Assembly: GCF_042664895.1 (NCBI RefSeq)
Contig: NZ_JBHTBQ010000006.1
Coordinates: 186,001 to 250,000, forward strand
Source of the DNA: Iodobacter arcticus
GTDB lineage: Bacteria; Pseudomonadota; Gammaproteobacteria; Burkholderiales; Chitinibacteraceae
Length of the DNA: 64,000 nt
Reading direction: 5' to 3'
In this document: piece after piece, positions 1 through 9,452 of the stretch
Numbering within the stretch: position 1 is the stretch's first letter
Layout of the letters: each line of letters opens with the position of its first letter
Made by a program: the position numbers and the translations under genes
The notes under the pieces: model-generated
Seen by the model: the letters and a program-made list of their open reading frames with translations, nothing else
Databases searched by the model: none
What the model was told of the DNA's origin: nothing

Positions 1-1
1 A

Positions 2-820
2 ACAGGGCAGGTTACTTCGGCCACACAAGAAGCGCAGGGTATTTCTGATGAGTTGCTGGCTGCTGCTGAACGCCAATCTGTAGAAATTGAAGGTACCAAT
101 CAGACGGTTGAGCAGATGGTGACATCGATTCGCGGTGTATCGAGCAATGCTGCCGAATCAGCCAACGTGGCGCAGTCATCCCTGATGGCTGCAGAGAAGG
201 GCGCAGAGGCGGTACAGAATCAGATTAAGGGTATGGGCGACATTCGCGAGCAAATTCAGGAAACGGCGAAGCGGATTAAGCGTCTGGGTGAAAGCTCGCA
301 AGAAATTAGTGAAATCGTTGAATTGATTTCAGACATTACCGAACAGACTAACGTTTTGGCTTTGAATGCGGCGATTCAGGCTGCTGCGGCGGGCGATGCA
401 GGCCGCGGCTTCTCGATTGTTGCTGAGGAAGTGCAGCGTCTGGCGGAACGTTCAGGCGAGGCGACCAAGCAGATTAGTGCGATTGTGAAAACGATTCAGA
501 CCGATACCCATGATGCGGTAGCCGCGATGGAAGTTTCCACACAGGGTGTGGTTGAAGGGGCAAAACTATCCGATGCCGCGGGTCAGGCACTGACCGAGAT
601 TGGTCAGGTTTCCCGTGATCTGGCGCGTTTGATTGAATCGATTGCGCATGAAACGGAAGATCAGACCCAACTGGCTAGTAAGGTTAACTTGTCCATGCGT
701 GATATTTTGGCTATTACTGAGCAAACTACAGCAGGGACGAAGCAATCTGCGGCGGCGGTGGGGCAGCTCACGTCTCTGGCGCAAGAGCTGAAAGACTCCG
801 CTTCGGGCTTTAAGCTTTAA
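2..820 (+). CDS. pilJ: PilJ-like methyl-accepting chemotaxis protein, C-terminal part (5' end outside window)
   Basis: The reading frame is open from base 2, so this is the last 272 residues of a longer gene; the internal TTG at 53 is not the start. The visible part is the cytoplasmic signalling domain of a chemoreceptor: long helical heptad-rich segments around the hairpin tip that binds CheW/CheA. The tip contains EQTNVLALNAAIQAAAAGDA, where classical receptors have an E-x-G motif; the A-x-G variant with extra alanines is as I remember PilJ-type receptors. Position directly upstream of a ChpA/PilL kinase gene supports assignment to the Pil-Chp system controlling type IV pili. The 223-bp gap to the kinase is longer than usual and holds two inverted repeats. 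Function class is sure; the PilJ identity rests mainly on context. Confidence 0.85.
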   Translation, partial: TGQVTSATQEAQGISDELLAAAERQSVEIEGTNQTVEQMVTSIRGVSSNAAESANVAQSSLMAAEKGAEAVQNQIKGMGDIREQIQETAKRIKRLGESSQEISEIVELISDITEQTNVLALNAAIQAAAAGDAGRGFSIVAEEVQRLAERSGEATKQISAIVKTIQTDTHDAVAAMEVSTQGVVEGAKLSDAAGQALTEIGQVSRDLARLIESIAHETEDQTQLASKVNLSMRDILAITEQTTAGTKQSAAAVGQLTSLAQELKDSASGFKL

Positions 821-844
821 TTTTTCTATTGCTAGCTGACGGCA

Positions 845-875
845 TCTGCAGGGGGCTGTATAGCCCGCCTGCAGA
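845..875. terminator. Strong hairpin after pilJ
   Basis: TCTGCAGG..GGGC and GCCC..CCTGCAGA form a stem of about 12 bp with one G/G mismatch and a TGTATA loop. No clean T-run follows, so it may be a processing or attenuation hairpin rather than a true intrinsic terminator. Confidence 0.4.
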
Positions 876-967
876 AAACTTATTCTGCAAAGGTTAAGTT
901 TGGCACTTAAGTTGACGCCTATAGGCTTAGGCGATGACGCTTGCTAAGCCAAGAGGCTGATAAGGAC

Positions 968-1000
968 GTTGGGTTATGACGATAGATCGCTTAACCCAAC
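968..1000. repeat. Intergenic inverted repeat GTTGGGTTA...TAACCCAAC
   Basis: A 9-bp perfect inverted repeat lies just upstream of the kinase gene. The same arms recur in a longer palindrome at 23972-24024, so this is one member of a dispersed repeat family. Confidence 0.6.
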
Positions 1001-1043
1001 CTACATCTAATATGTTGAAGTGTTACTTGAAAATAGGCTTTAA

Positions 1044-4000
1044 ATGAGCGCGCACACCGAATTTGATCTGGGCTCTCTGGTCTGGGTTAAGAGCGAAATC
1101 GAGCAAACTTTACAAAAAGCGTCGCAAGCTTTGGCTCAGTTTGGCGAGACCAAAGATAGCGCACTGCTGAAACATGCTCGAACCTTTTTGCATCAGGCTT
1201 ATGGTGCAGTGCAAATGGTTGAGCTCACTGGCCTTGCGCGTTTTTGTGAAGAAATCGAACAAACACTTGCCTCGGACGAGATCAGTCCTGACACACTTGC
1301 CATTATCCAAAGAGCGATTGCAGAAGCCAGCCATTATCTGGAGCAAATTGCCGCAGGCGCGCCTAATCAGCCTTTAAGATTACTTGGCAGCTTTAAAAAG
1401 ATGGCTGCTTTGCGTCAGGCTTCAGAGAGCGGTGCCGAGTTGTTTTTTCCGCACCTTGCTGATCTGGAGCTGCCTAAGGGTTTGCCTGTTCGCACGGTGG
1501 CAGCCGCTGACGCGAGTGCTTTTATTCGTTTGCGCCGCCAACGTTTTGAAGCGGTATTGCTGAGCTGGATTGGTAACGAGCCCGCCGCTGCGGGAGTAAT
1601 GGCCAAGTGTCTGGCTGAAATTGCGGCCACGCAATCCTTGGCTATTTCGCGTCATTTTTGGTGGGCCGCCGCGGGTTTACTCGATGGTTTAAGCCGTCAT
1701 CAAGGACCGCTTGATTTAAATATAGATTTGGATCTGAAGCAGCTTATCTTGCGGCTCAATATGCAATTACGCCGTTTGAGTGAGGGCTCAGGCAAAGTTG
1801 CAGAGCGCTTATACCGTGATATTTTGTACGCCCTGTTAATGCAGGAAACCAGCAGCACACTAGCCTTGGCATTACGCAAAGGCTTTGCTTTAGAGAGCTT
1901 ATTACCGGGCGCAGATAGCGATTTATTGTCGCCCGAATCCGCATTGCGTGTCTTATTGGCCCGCAGCCTGCGTGAAGAGCTGGATGCGTGTAAAGAAGGC
2001 TGGGGCAGAATCAGCTCGGGTCAGTTTGAACGCTTAAATGCCTTTATGGCCGATTTTGAGCCACTATCCGCGCGTGCTGAGCCTTTAGCGATTCCGGGCT
2101 TGGATCAGCTATGGCCCGCGATTACCGTGGCTGTGCAGCGTTTGCATGATCATGCGCCGAGTGATGCAGATGCCCTTGAAGTGGCCACCGCATTATTACT
2201 GATCGATAACTGCTTGGTGATTTACCCTCTCCTAGCAGATGATTTTCCTGCCCAGGCGGAGGCCATGTGCCTGCGCTTGCTGCACCCAACTGTAAAAAAT
2301 GAGCTGCCTCAGCTTGATGAAATCACCCGGCAGGCACAAGAGCGCTTATTACAAGCCCAATTGGCGCACGAAATGCGCAGCAATTTGCAGGGAGTTGAAG
2401 ACATTCTTGATGGCTGGTTCCGTAAACCAGACAGCAGCGCAGAATTAAATAAAATTGACCCAAGCCTGCGCCAGATTCAAGGCGCTTTGGTGATGCTGGA
2501 GAAGCATCAGGCTGTTGAGCTATTACAACGCTGTCAGCAGCGAATTGAGCAGTTTACGCAGAGTGAGCTGCTGCTTCCTGCGCAAGAAGATCTGGAGCTA
2601 TTGGCCGAAGGTTTATCCTGCCTTGGTTTTTATATTGATAGCATTGCCCAAAACAGAGACGAGCCTGCCTCGCTCTTGGTGATGATTGATAAGCTGGCTG
2701 GCTCGGTGCAGCCTGATGCAGCGCAAAACGAGCTTGAACAGCTGGAAGAAGAACCGCAGCTTGATGCCGAACCTGCACCGCAGCATGTTAAACCTTTACC
2801 TGATCCTTCGCGCCCATTGCCCGCAAGCGACGCGGCAGTAGATGCCGAGCTGCTTGAAGTCTTCTTAGAAGAAGCGGCTGAGGTGCTGGCGAGTATTTCC
2901 GAGCAAATCTTGGTTTGTCAGCAGACTCCGCATGACAGAGAGGCGCTTACTGTCTTAAGGCGCAGCTTCCACACCTTAAAAGGCAGTGGCCGCATGGTGG
3001 GGTTGAATCACTTAGCTCAGGTTGCCTGGGCCATTGAGCAACTGCTCAATAAGCTGATGCAAATTGAAAAAACCGCCACGCCTGAGCTATTGCAATTACT
3101 GGCCCAGGCGCATACCGCGTTTGCGACGTGGGTGCAGCAGCTTGGTCGTGATGGCGTTGCTCAGGTTGAAGGTAGTGATCTGATTGCAGCAGCAGAGCAA
3201 CTAAAAGCCCACCTTGACGTGGTTTCTGCCCCATTTGAAGACAGCGTATCGCTTGAGGGTGAGCAGGGTGCCAGCGACGAAGTGACAATCGGTACGGTGA
3301 CGGTATCGTCCTCGTTGTTTTCCTTATTCCGCAATGAAGCAGCCCAATATTTGCAGACCTTGCAAGGCGGAAAAAACAGCCATCCATCAGCCTATCTTTT
3401 GGCTGCTCATACCCTTGGTGGCATTGCTTCGACTGCAGGCTTTCGCAGCTTAGGCGAATTGGCTTATACCCTCGAGCACGCAGTACAGCAGCTGGGTGAA
3501 ACGGTGATCGGCCGGGAACCCGCGCTGGATCAGGCTGTAGAGCGAATCGGCAGCATGCTGAAGTCTATTTTTGCTCTTGAAGCGCCAGGCTTTGCTGAGG
3601 CTGAAATCCTTGCTCTACAAAATCTGCAAGCCGAAACATATGAAATATCCTTGGATGAATCCATTGAGCCTGAAGGCGTAGCGATCGAGCTTGGGCATGG
3701 TTTAGCTGAAAGCGAGCCTGAGGCAGAAAATGAGGCCCTACTGCTTGATAGCAGTGCAGCAGAGTTTGCCGTGCCCGATGTGGTTGAAGCAGACGATATC
3801 GCGGGCGTAGAGCCAGAAGCAGCTCTTGATGAGCTCGCTGAGCCGTTAGATTTTTCACTTGAAGGCCCTCTTGATCTTGCGATCAAACCAGAGCTTGTCA
3901 GCGATACGTTTACTGAGCAGCTGGCAGTAGAGGTTGGCCTAGAGCTGGATGCCTTTAAAGAGCACGAGCCGTTGCTGGATGGGCTGGATCAGCCTGCTGG

Positions 4001-6758
4001 GCTTGCTAACGATGCGTTTGCCGAGTCTTTGATAGAAGAAATTGATTCTGAATTGCCGGATGCCTTCAAAGAGCACGAGCAACTGCTGGATGGGATGGAT
4101 CAGCTTGCCGGGCCTGCCTGCGATGTGTTTGCTGAGCCTTTAGTTGCTGAAATTGACTCTGAACTGGATAGCTTCAAAGAACACGAGCAACTGCTGGATG
4201 GATTAGATCAGCCCGCCGAGCTTGCTAACGATGCGTTTGCCGAGTCTTTGATAGAAGAAATTGATTCTGAATTGTCGGATGTCTTCAAAGAGCACGAGCT
4301 GTTGGCAGAAGCACTGGTACCGGTGAATGAGTTTGAGCAACAGGGTGAGGCAGAGCCGCTTAGCAGCGAGGTCGCTGAAACACAGGAGGTGGCAGAACCC
4401 GTAGTTGATGAGCTTAAAGACGAGTCAGAGGCTCTATCGCCGCTGCTTGATGGCTTGCTGAATCAGCCTGATGATCTGGATAGCGCCGACGAAGAAGAGC
4501 AGTTGGTCAGCCTCTTGGATATGGAATCGCTGACGCCGTTTGAGCAGTTGCTGGATAAACACGATGTGCAGCGCCAATCTGAGCTGGATGGCCTGCAAAC
4601 CGATGATATTGATGAGCAGCTTTTGCCCGTGTTTATCGAAGAAGCAGACGAGCTGATGCAGCAAATTAGCGGCTCTTTGCGTGGTTTGCGTGTGCCAGCC
4701 GAAGTGCAGCAAGAATCCAGTGCATTAAAGCGTGATTTACATACCTTTAAAGGCAGCGCGCGGATGGCGGGTGCGATGCGGATGGGGGAAGTGGCCCACC
4801 AAATGGAAAGTCGCTTGCTGGCTGCTGGTAATCACTACTCCGCGGCATTGTTAGACGCGCTTGATGCTGATTTTGATTTAATTCAAACCTTAGCGGATGA
4901 ATTAAAAGGTGTTAAACAACCGGTTGTCGTTGCTAAAGCTGCTCCGCTTAATCAGGTCGATGTAGAAAGCGGCACGACGATCCGGGTTAAATCAGAGCTG
5001 ATGGATCAGCTGGTGAATCAGGCCGGTGAAGTTTCGATTGCCCGATCGCGTATTGATGCCGAAATGATCACCATGAAAGCATCGTTGCTCGATTTAACAG
5101 AAAACGTAAATCGTTTGCGCAGCCAGCTGCGTGAGATGGAAATCCAAGCTGAATCGCAAATGCAGGCGAAGGTGAAGGAACAAGAAAGCCATGAGGCTAA
5201 TTTTGATCCGCTTGAGTTTGATCGCTTTACCCGTTTGCAGGAAGTAACGCGTTTTATTGCTGAAAGTGTGAACGACGTGGCAACTATTCAGCAAAACTTG
5301 CTGAAAAATCACGATGATTCTACTGCAGCGCTTAGCCAGCAGGCGCGGATGACCAAAGAGCTACAACAAAGCCTGATGCGAGTGCGTATGGTGCCGTTTA
5401 GCAGCTTATCTGATCGCCTCTACCGTCTGACTCGACAGACCGGTAAGGATGTCGGTAAGAAGGTCAATCTGGAGCTGCGTGGTGGTCGTGTAGAAGTTGA
5501 TCGCGGGGTGCTGGATCAAATGATGTCGCCGTTTGAGCATATGCTGCGTAACGCCATCGATCATGGTCTGGAAACAACCGAACAACGAGTTGCCTTGGGT
5601 AAGTCTGAGTTTGGTGAAGTGCAGGTTGAAGTAAGACAGGAAGGTAACGAGCTGGTCTTAGTGCTAAAAGACGATGGTAAGGGCCTCGATCTGGAAACAC
5701 TTCGCGCTAAGGGGGTGGAAAAAGGTCTGCTGGCCGCTCATGCCAGCGATCAGATGGTGACCGAGCTGATTTTTGAGCCGGGCATCAGTACGGCGAGCTC
5801 GCTGACTGCACTTTCAGGCCGTGGTATCGGCATGGACGTGGTAAAAAATAAATTGGGTGATTTGGGTGGACGCATCGACGTATCCAGCCAAGCGGGTGTG
5901 GGAACGACCTTTACCATTTACCTGCCTTTAACCCTTGCCGTAACCCAAGTGGTGCTGGTGAAAGCGGGTGGACAGCAATTCGCTATTCCTTCGGGAATGA
6001 TCGAGCAGGTGCAGGAAATTAAGCTGGGCGTATTGGAGCGAATTTACGAGAGCCGTTTCCAGGAATGGATGGATCACCGTTATCCATTTGCTTATTTCCC
6101 GAGATTGTTGGGCGATGCGCAATCGGTGCCTGAACAAAAACGCTATAACACTATTTTGTTGCTGCGTAGCGGTACCGGGCGTATGGCCTTGCATGTGGAT
6201 GAGCTGTTGCGTAACCAAGAGGTGGTAGTGAAGACCATTGGGCCACAGTTAGCACGGATTCCAGGGGTGACAGGCGCTACTGTGCTGGGTAACGGTGATG
6301 TGGTGATGATTATGAATCCACTTTTGCTGCTGGCACATGGTGAAACACGGAGTACTACTGCTGAATCTGCTGCGCCGGAAACGCTCAAAACCACACCTTT
6401 GGTAATGGTGGTGGATGATTCCCTGACGGTGCGCAAAATCACGGGACGCTTGCTAGCGCGTGAAGGCTTCCAGGTGCTTACAGCGAAAGACGGTGTGGAT
6501 GCTTTGCAACAGCTTTCTGATGTAACACCCGATGTCATGCTGGTGGATATCGAGATGCCGCGTATGGATGGCTTTGAGCTGACTCGTAATGTGCGTGCTA
6601 ACGAGGGAACGCGTCAGATCCCTATCATTATGATTACCTCGCGTACTGCAGATAAGCATAAGAATTACGCATTCGAGCTGGGCGTTAATGCCTTCTTGGG
6701 TAAGCCTTATCAGGAAGAAGAGCTGCTAAGCCAGATTCGTGGGTTTATTCAGGCTTAG
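1044..6758 (+). CDS. chpA: ChpA/PilL-type hybrid chemotaxis histidine kinase with multiple Hpt domains, CheW domain and receiver
   Basis: This is the central kinase of the Pil-Chp pathway that controls type IV pili (and cAMP in Pseudomonas). The 1904 residues hold several Hpt-type domains with histidines at about 643 (FHTLKGSGRMVG), 788 (HTLGGIAST, degenerate) and 1232 (LHTFKGSARMAG). A CheA-like dimerisation helix follows at about 1325, then an HATPase with N box near 1498 (MLRNAIDHGLE) and GRGIGMDVV near 1592. A CheW-like domain at about 1650-1770 and a C-terminal receiver at about 1785-1904 finish the protein, with the phosphoacceptor Asp near 1835 in VDIEMPRMDG. An acidic linker at about 870-1200 contains four 36/37-residue tandem repeats. 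The ATG at 1044 follows a weak ATAGG. The multi-Hpt plus receiver architecture distinguishes it from flagellar CheA. Confidence 0.93.
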   Translation: MSAHTEFDLGSLVWVKSEIEQTLQKASQALAQFGETKDSALLKHARTFLHQAYGAVQMVELTGLARFCEEIEQTLASDEISPDTLAIIQRAIAEASHYLEQIAAGAPNQPLRLLGSFKKMAALRQASESGAELFFPHLADLELPKGLPVRTVAAADASAFIRLRRQRFEAVLLSWIGNEPAAAGVMAKCLAEIAATQSLAISRHFWWAAAGLLDGLSRHQGPLDLNIDLDLKQLILRLNMQLRRLSEGSGKVAERLYRDILYALLMQETSSTLALALRKGFALESLLPGADSDLLSPESALRVLLARSLREELDACKEGWGRISSGQFERLNAFMADFEPLSARAEPLAIPGLDQLWPAITVAVQRLHDHAPSDADALEVATALLLIDNCLVIYPLLADDFPAQAEAMCLRLLHPTVKNELPQLDEITRQAQERLLQAQLAHEMRSNLQGVEDILDGWFRKPDSSAELNKIDPSLRQIQGALVMLEKHQAVELLQRCQQRIEQFTQSELLLPAQEDLELLAEGLSCLGFYIDSIAQNRDEPASLLVMIDKLAGSVQPDAAQNELEQLEEEPQLDAEPAPQHVKPLPDPSRPLPASDAAVDAELLEVFLEEAAEVLASISEQILVCQQTPHDREALTVLRRSFHTLKGSGRMVGLNHLAQVAWAIEQLLNKLMQIEKTATPELLQLLAQAHTAFATWVQQLGRDGVAQVEGSDLIAAAEQLKAHLDVVSAPFEDSVSLEGEQGASDEVTIGTVTVSSSLFSLFRNEAAQYLQTLQGGKNSHPSAYLLAAHTLGGIASTAGFRSLGELAYTLEHAVQQLGETVIGREPALDQAVERIGSMLKSIFALEAPGFAEAEILALQNLQAETYEISLDESIEPEGVAIELGHGLAESEPEAENEALLLDSSAAEFAVPDVVEADDIAGVEPEAALDELAEPLDFSLEGPLDLAIKPELVSDTFTEQLAVEVGLELDAFKEHEPLLDGLDQPAGLANDAFAESLIEEIDSELPDAFKEHEQLLDGMDQLAGPACDVFAEPLVAEIDSELDSFKEHEQLLDGLDQPAELANDAFAESLIEEIDSELSDVFKEHELLAEALVPVNEFEQQGEAEPLSSEVAETQEVAEPVVDELKDESEALSPLLDGLLNQPDDLDSADEEEQLVSLLDMESLTPFEQLLDKHDVQRQSELDGLQTDDIDEQLLPVFIEEADELMQQISGSLRGLRVPAEVQQESSALKRDLHTFKGSARMAGAMRMGEVAHQMESRLLAAGNHYSAALLDALDADFDLIQTLADELKGVKQPVVVAKAAPLNQVDVESGTTIRVKSELMDQLVNQAGEVSIARSRIDAEMITMKASLLDLTENVNRLRSQLREMEIQAESQMQAKVKEQESHEANFDPLEFDRFTRLQEVTRFIAESVNDVATIQQNLLKNHDDSTAALSQQARMTKELQQSLMRVRMVPFSSLSDRLYRLTRQTGKDVGKKVNLELRGGRVEVDRGVLDQMMSPFEHMLRNAIDHGLETTEQRVALGKSEFGEVQVEVRQEGNELVLVLKDDGKGLDLETLRAKGVEKGLLAAHASDQMVTELIFEPGISTASSLTALSGRGIGMDVVKNKLGDLGGRIDVSSQAGVGTTFTIYLPLTLAVTQVVLVKAGGQQFAIPSGMIEQVQEIKLGVLERIYESRFQEWMDHRYPFAYFPRLLGDAQSVPEQKRYNTILLLRSGTGRMALHVDELLRNQEVVVKTIGPQLARIPGVTGATVLGNGDVVMIMNPLLLLAHGETRSTTAESAAPETLKTTPLVMVVDDSLTVRKITGRLLAREGFQVLTAKDGVDALQQLSDVTPDVMLVDIEMPRMDGFELTRNVRANEGTRQIPIIMITSRTADKHKNYAFELGVNAFLGKPYQEEELLSQIRGFIQA
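3948..4310 (+). repeat. Tandem 36/37-codon repeat inside chpA
   Basis: The block D-x-F-K-E-H-E-x-L-L-D-G-x-D-Q-x-A starts at 3948, 4059, 4167 and 4278, giving periods of 111, 108 and 111 bp. Units are acidic (FAESLIEEIDSEL) and partly near-identical in nucleotides, for example the stretches beginning near 4007 and 4226, indicating recent unit duplication or conversion. Confidence 0.85.
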
Positions 6759-6768
6759 TCTGTGGAGG

Positions 6769-6800
6769 GCACTCAATATACATTTGATGATATTGAGTGC
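6769..6800. terminator. Hairpin after chpA
   Basis: GCACTCAATAT and ATATTGAGTGC form a perfect 11-bp stem about 10 bases after the chpA stop. There is no T-run directly after it, so terminator function is plausible but not certain. Confidence 0.45.
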
Positions 6801-7016
6801 CTGAAATAAAAAGCATCTTGGTGCAGGAGAATAGCTGCTTATATGAGTTTTAAGCAGGGCAGTGAGTAAGGCTTTAATGGGTATAAGTATCTACACTTGC
6901 GACTTATCCCCAATTGTGGAAATATCCCAAACACATAGAATAAGCAAACACTGATGTACTAGTACAAAGCATTTACTGCTTTGTGTCTGACACTGCCCAA
7001 AATTAGGATTCATATA

Positions 7017-7808
7017 ATGAATAAATTCTTACTTGCCACATTGTTTGCTTGTAGTAGCCTGATGGCACATGCCGATTTACTGGATGTGATTAAAGCGCGT
7101 GGTGCTTTGGTTGTTGGCGTGCGTGCTGATATCCCTCCTTTTGGCCAAAGAAATAAAAATCAAACAGTTTCTGGTTACGATGTCGATTTCGCTGGTGCGA
7201 TCGCCAAAAAGCTAGGCGTGAAGCTGGTGGTTCAGGATCTGGATCCTAGCGAGCGTATTTCTGCCGTGAAATCCAACAAAGTGGATGTGCTGGTTGCAAC
7301 CTTTACGAAAACAGCAGAGCGTGAGCGTGAAGTGAGCTGCAGTATTGGCTATTTTGTCGCCGCCCAAAAAGTACTGTCAAAAAAAGGTAAGTTTCCTACA
7401 CCGGAATCCTTAGCCAAAGCTAATGTTGGTGTGGCGCGTGGTACTACCGGATCAGATCTGGTGCGTAAGCAATACCCTAAGGCCACTGTGATTGCTTTTG
7501 ATGATATCCCTGAAGCAGTGCGTTTCCTTGAGGATGGAAAGATTGATGCTGTGGTGGATGACGAGCCTTCTCTGGCGCGTTCTTTAAGCAAGATGTCAAA
7601 TAAAACTCAATTTGAATTATCTAGCTATGCAAACTCAACTGAGATTTTTGCAATTGCCACCAAGCTGGGTGAAAAACGCCTGATGAGCCTGATTAATGAA
7701 ACGCTGGTTGAGATGGAAAACAGTGGTGAAGCCGAGCGCATCTTTAATCAATGGTTTGGCCCGCAAACGGCGACACCATTCCCACGTACATTCAAGATTC
7801 GCGGTTGA
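7017..7808 (+). CDS. Periplasmic amino-acid-type solute-binding protein (SBP_bac_3), copy 1
   Basis: A 263-residue secreted protein of the polar amino acid ABC-transporter binding-protein family. The chosen ATG at 7017 follows TTAGGATTCATATA and opens a signal peptide ending MAHA-DLLDVIK; an upstream in-frame start at 6981 would bury it. The mature protein begins with IKARGALVVGVRADIPPFGQ, where this family contacts ligand, and continues with GYDVDFAGAIAKKLGVKL, all typical of family 3. The next gene is a paralog of exactly the same length. Neither has a permease or ATPase gene beside it, so they either serve a transporter encoded elsewhere or feed a sensor. Ligand is unknown. Confidence 0.88.
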   Translation: MNKFLLATLFACSSLMAHADLLDVIKARGALVVGVRADIPPFGQRNKNQTVSGYDVDFAGAIAKKLGVKLVVQDLDPSERISAVKSNKVDVLVATFTKTAEREREVSCSIGYFVAAQKVLSKKGKFPTPESLAKANVGVARGTTGSDLVRKQYPKATVIAFDDIPEAVRFLEDGKIDAVVDDEPSLARSLSKMSNKTQFELSSYANSTEIFAIATKLGEKRLMSLINETLVEMENSGEAERIFNQWFGPQTATPFPRTFKIRG

Positions 7809-7815
7809 TTTAACA

Positions 7816-7857
7816 ACACTCAGTTATAAACATAAGTTTTTATACTGAGTGTTTTTG
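7816..7857 (+). terminator. Intrinsic terminator after first binding-protein gene
   Basis: ACACTCAGT and ACTGAGTGT form a perfect 9-bp stem followed by TTTTGTTG. Confidence 0.8.
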
Positions 7858-8059
7858 TTGCTCTATTGTAAGTAACCAAGCTAGCCAGTTAGTGAAGTTA
7901 TGTATTGTGGTGTTTTTGAACGCATGCACAGCGGGATAAATTATACAGTTGGCGATTACCGCAGTATGACGGTCGTGGCGAAAGCGCTTTAAGATTAGCT
8001 ATCTCTAATCTGATACGGCAATGAAGTGCAGGTTTTTGTGCTATTGCCCGGAGCTTGTT

Positions 8060-8851
8060 ATGCAACGATTACTTTTGGCTGGTTTACTTAGTGTTTGCAG
8101 CATAGTGGCGCATGCTGATTTGCTCGATACGATCAAAGCGCGAGGCACGGTGATTGTCGGTGTTTCCGCAGATGTACCTCCGTTTGGGCAAAGAAATAAA
8201 AACCGTACTGTTTCAGGTTATGACGTTGATTTTGCAGCGGCGATTGCTAAAAAAATAGGGGTGAAGCTGGTTGTACAGGATGTCGATCCGGCAGAGCGAA
8301 TTCCCAGTATAAAAACAGGCAAGGTTGATGTGATTGTGGCGGCTTTTACTAAAACGCCGGAGCGTGAACGTGAAGTGGCCTGCAGTATTGGATATTTCGT
8401 TGCTTCGCAAAAAGCATTGAGCAAAAAAGGGAAGTATCCTACTGCAGAATCACTGGCTAAATCGCGGATTGCCGTATCACGTGGTACGACAGGAGAAGAT
8501 CTGTCCAGAAAGCTTTACCCTAAGGCAAATATCACGGCCTTTGCTGATATATCTGATGCAGTTAGATCTTTAGAGCAGGGCGGTGTGGATGCGGTGATGG
8601 ATGATGAGCCTACCTTGGCGGGCGCTTTAAACACCATGACAACAAAAGCACAGTATGAATTGTCCAGCTTTGCCAATGCCACTGAAATTCTTTCTGTCGC
8701 CGTGAAGCTCAATGAAAAGCGCCTGCTTAATCTGATTAATGAAACACTGCTGGAAACTGAAAAAAGCGGTGAAGCAGAGCTGATCTTTAATCGCTGGTTT
8801 GGGCCGCAAACCAATACCCCTTTCCTGCGTACATTCCGTATTCAGAGCTAA
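8060..8851 (+). CDS. Periplasmic amino-acid-type solute-binding protein (SBP_bac_3), copy 2
   Basis: A 263-residue paralog of the preceding gene, sharing SGYDVDFA-AIAKK, EREREV-CSIGYFVA and a C-terminus of the form WFGPQT-TPF-RTF. The ATG at 8060 follows GGAG and starts a signal peptide ending VAHA-DLLDTIK; an in-frame start at 8021 would place 13 extra residues before it and is less likely. Terminators lie on both sides, so it is probably transcribed separately from copy 1. A short inverted repeat AGATTAG/CTAATCT sits upstream near 7992-8011. The pair looks like a tandem gene duplication that has diverged; whether the two bind different ligands cannot be told here. Confidence 0.88.
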   Translation: MQRLLLAGLLSVCSIVAHADLLDTIKARGTVIVGVSADVPPFGQRNKNRTVSGYDVDFAAAIAKKIGVKLVVQDVDPAERIPSIKTGKVDVIVAAFTKTPEREREVACSIGYFVASQKALSKKGKYPTAESLAKSRIAVSRGTTGEDLSRKLYPKANITAFADISDAVRSLEQGGVDAVMDDEPTLAGALNTMTTKAQYELSSFANATEILSVAVKLNEKRLLNLINETLLETEKSGEAELIFNRWFGPQTNTPFLRTFRIQS

Positions 8852-8855
8852 TTGT

Positions 8856-8890
8856 AAAAACAGGGGGGCAAATTGCGCCCCTGTTTTTTT
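8856..8890. terminator. Bidirectional terminator between convergent genes
   Basis: ACAGGGG and CCCCTGT arms around GC-AAATT-GC are flanked by an A-run on the left and TTTTTTT on the right. It separates the plus-strand binding-protein gene from the minus-strand DUF3617 gene. Confidence 0.85.
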
Positions 8891-8895
8891 CCGCC

Positions 8896-9339
8896 TTATT
8901 TGCAATCTCCTAGCCGCTTTGCGCTTCCTTTTAAGACCATTGTTTTACCCTGAGCCTGAATATGGTGCTGGTATTGATCGCTGTCTCTTGCTGCACTAAA
9001 TTGAATCACACTATGCATTGTTGATGTCTGTGGCTGGCGGCATTGCATATCCATGGTTACGGTATTGCCGCTATAGCTTATTTTGGCGGCATCACAATGC
9101 TGCGGTGGTTTTTGCCCCATCTGCTGCCAAGTGCCCAGCTTATCTTTGGATAAGCAAGTCGACATAATCATTGTTCCTGCCTTGGAATCGAAGCGCATAT
9201 TGCCTTGCTGCATTTGCTTGAGCATTTCCGGTGTCATTTTGCTCATCGCTGCTTTTTGCTCAACAGGCATTTCGCTGGTGATTTCCCATTGGCCTATCTG
9301 GGGCATAAGCTCAGCAGCAAAGCTTGTAGAGCTAAGCAA
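8896..9339 (-). CDS. DUF3617 family periplasmic protein, 5' end possibly frameshifted
   Basis: The product has the DUF3617 layout: a short start followed by G-Q-W-E-I-T-S-E-M, a Met/Gln-rich segment, then paired cysteines (ST-C-LSKDKL, QH-C-DAAKI, DMQ-C-RQP and the C-terminal GD-C-K). Function of the family is not established. The open frame begins at a TTG and has only a rudimentary signal sequence (LLSSTSFAAE). An ATGATG at about 9356-9361 in the neighbouring frame would give MMRALYFA, and one base fewer in the TTTT run (minus strand, 9338-9341) would join the two into a fuller signal peptide. Either a real frameshift or a sequencing slip in the homopolymer is possible. Confidence 0.75.
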   Translation of the reverse strand: MLSSTSFAAELMPQIGQWEITSEMPVEQKAAMSKMTPEMLKQMQQGNMRFDSKAGTMIMSTCLSKDKLGTWQQMGQKPPQHCDAAKISYSGNTVTMDMQCRQPQTSTMHSVIQFSAARDSDQYQHHIQAQGKTMVLKGSAKRLGDCK

Positions 9340-9452
9340 AATAGAGGGCGCGCATCATGATGCTCCAATCAAGGGATAAGCCGTTATAGACTGGCGCAAG
9401 CATTGCTTTTAAAAAGAGTTAAATAGGGAGCGCTTAAAAGCTTATTCGGCGA

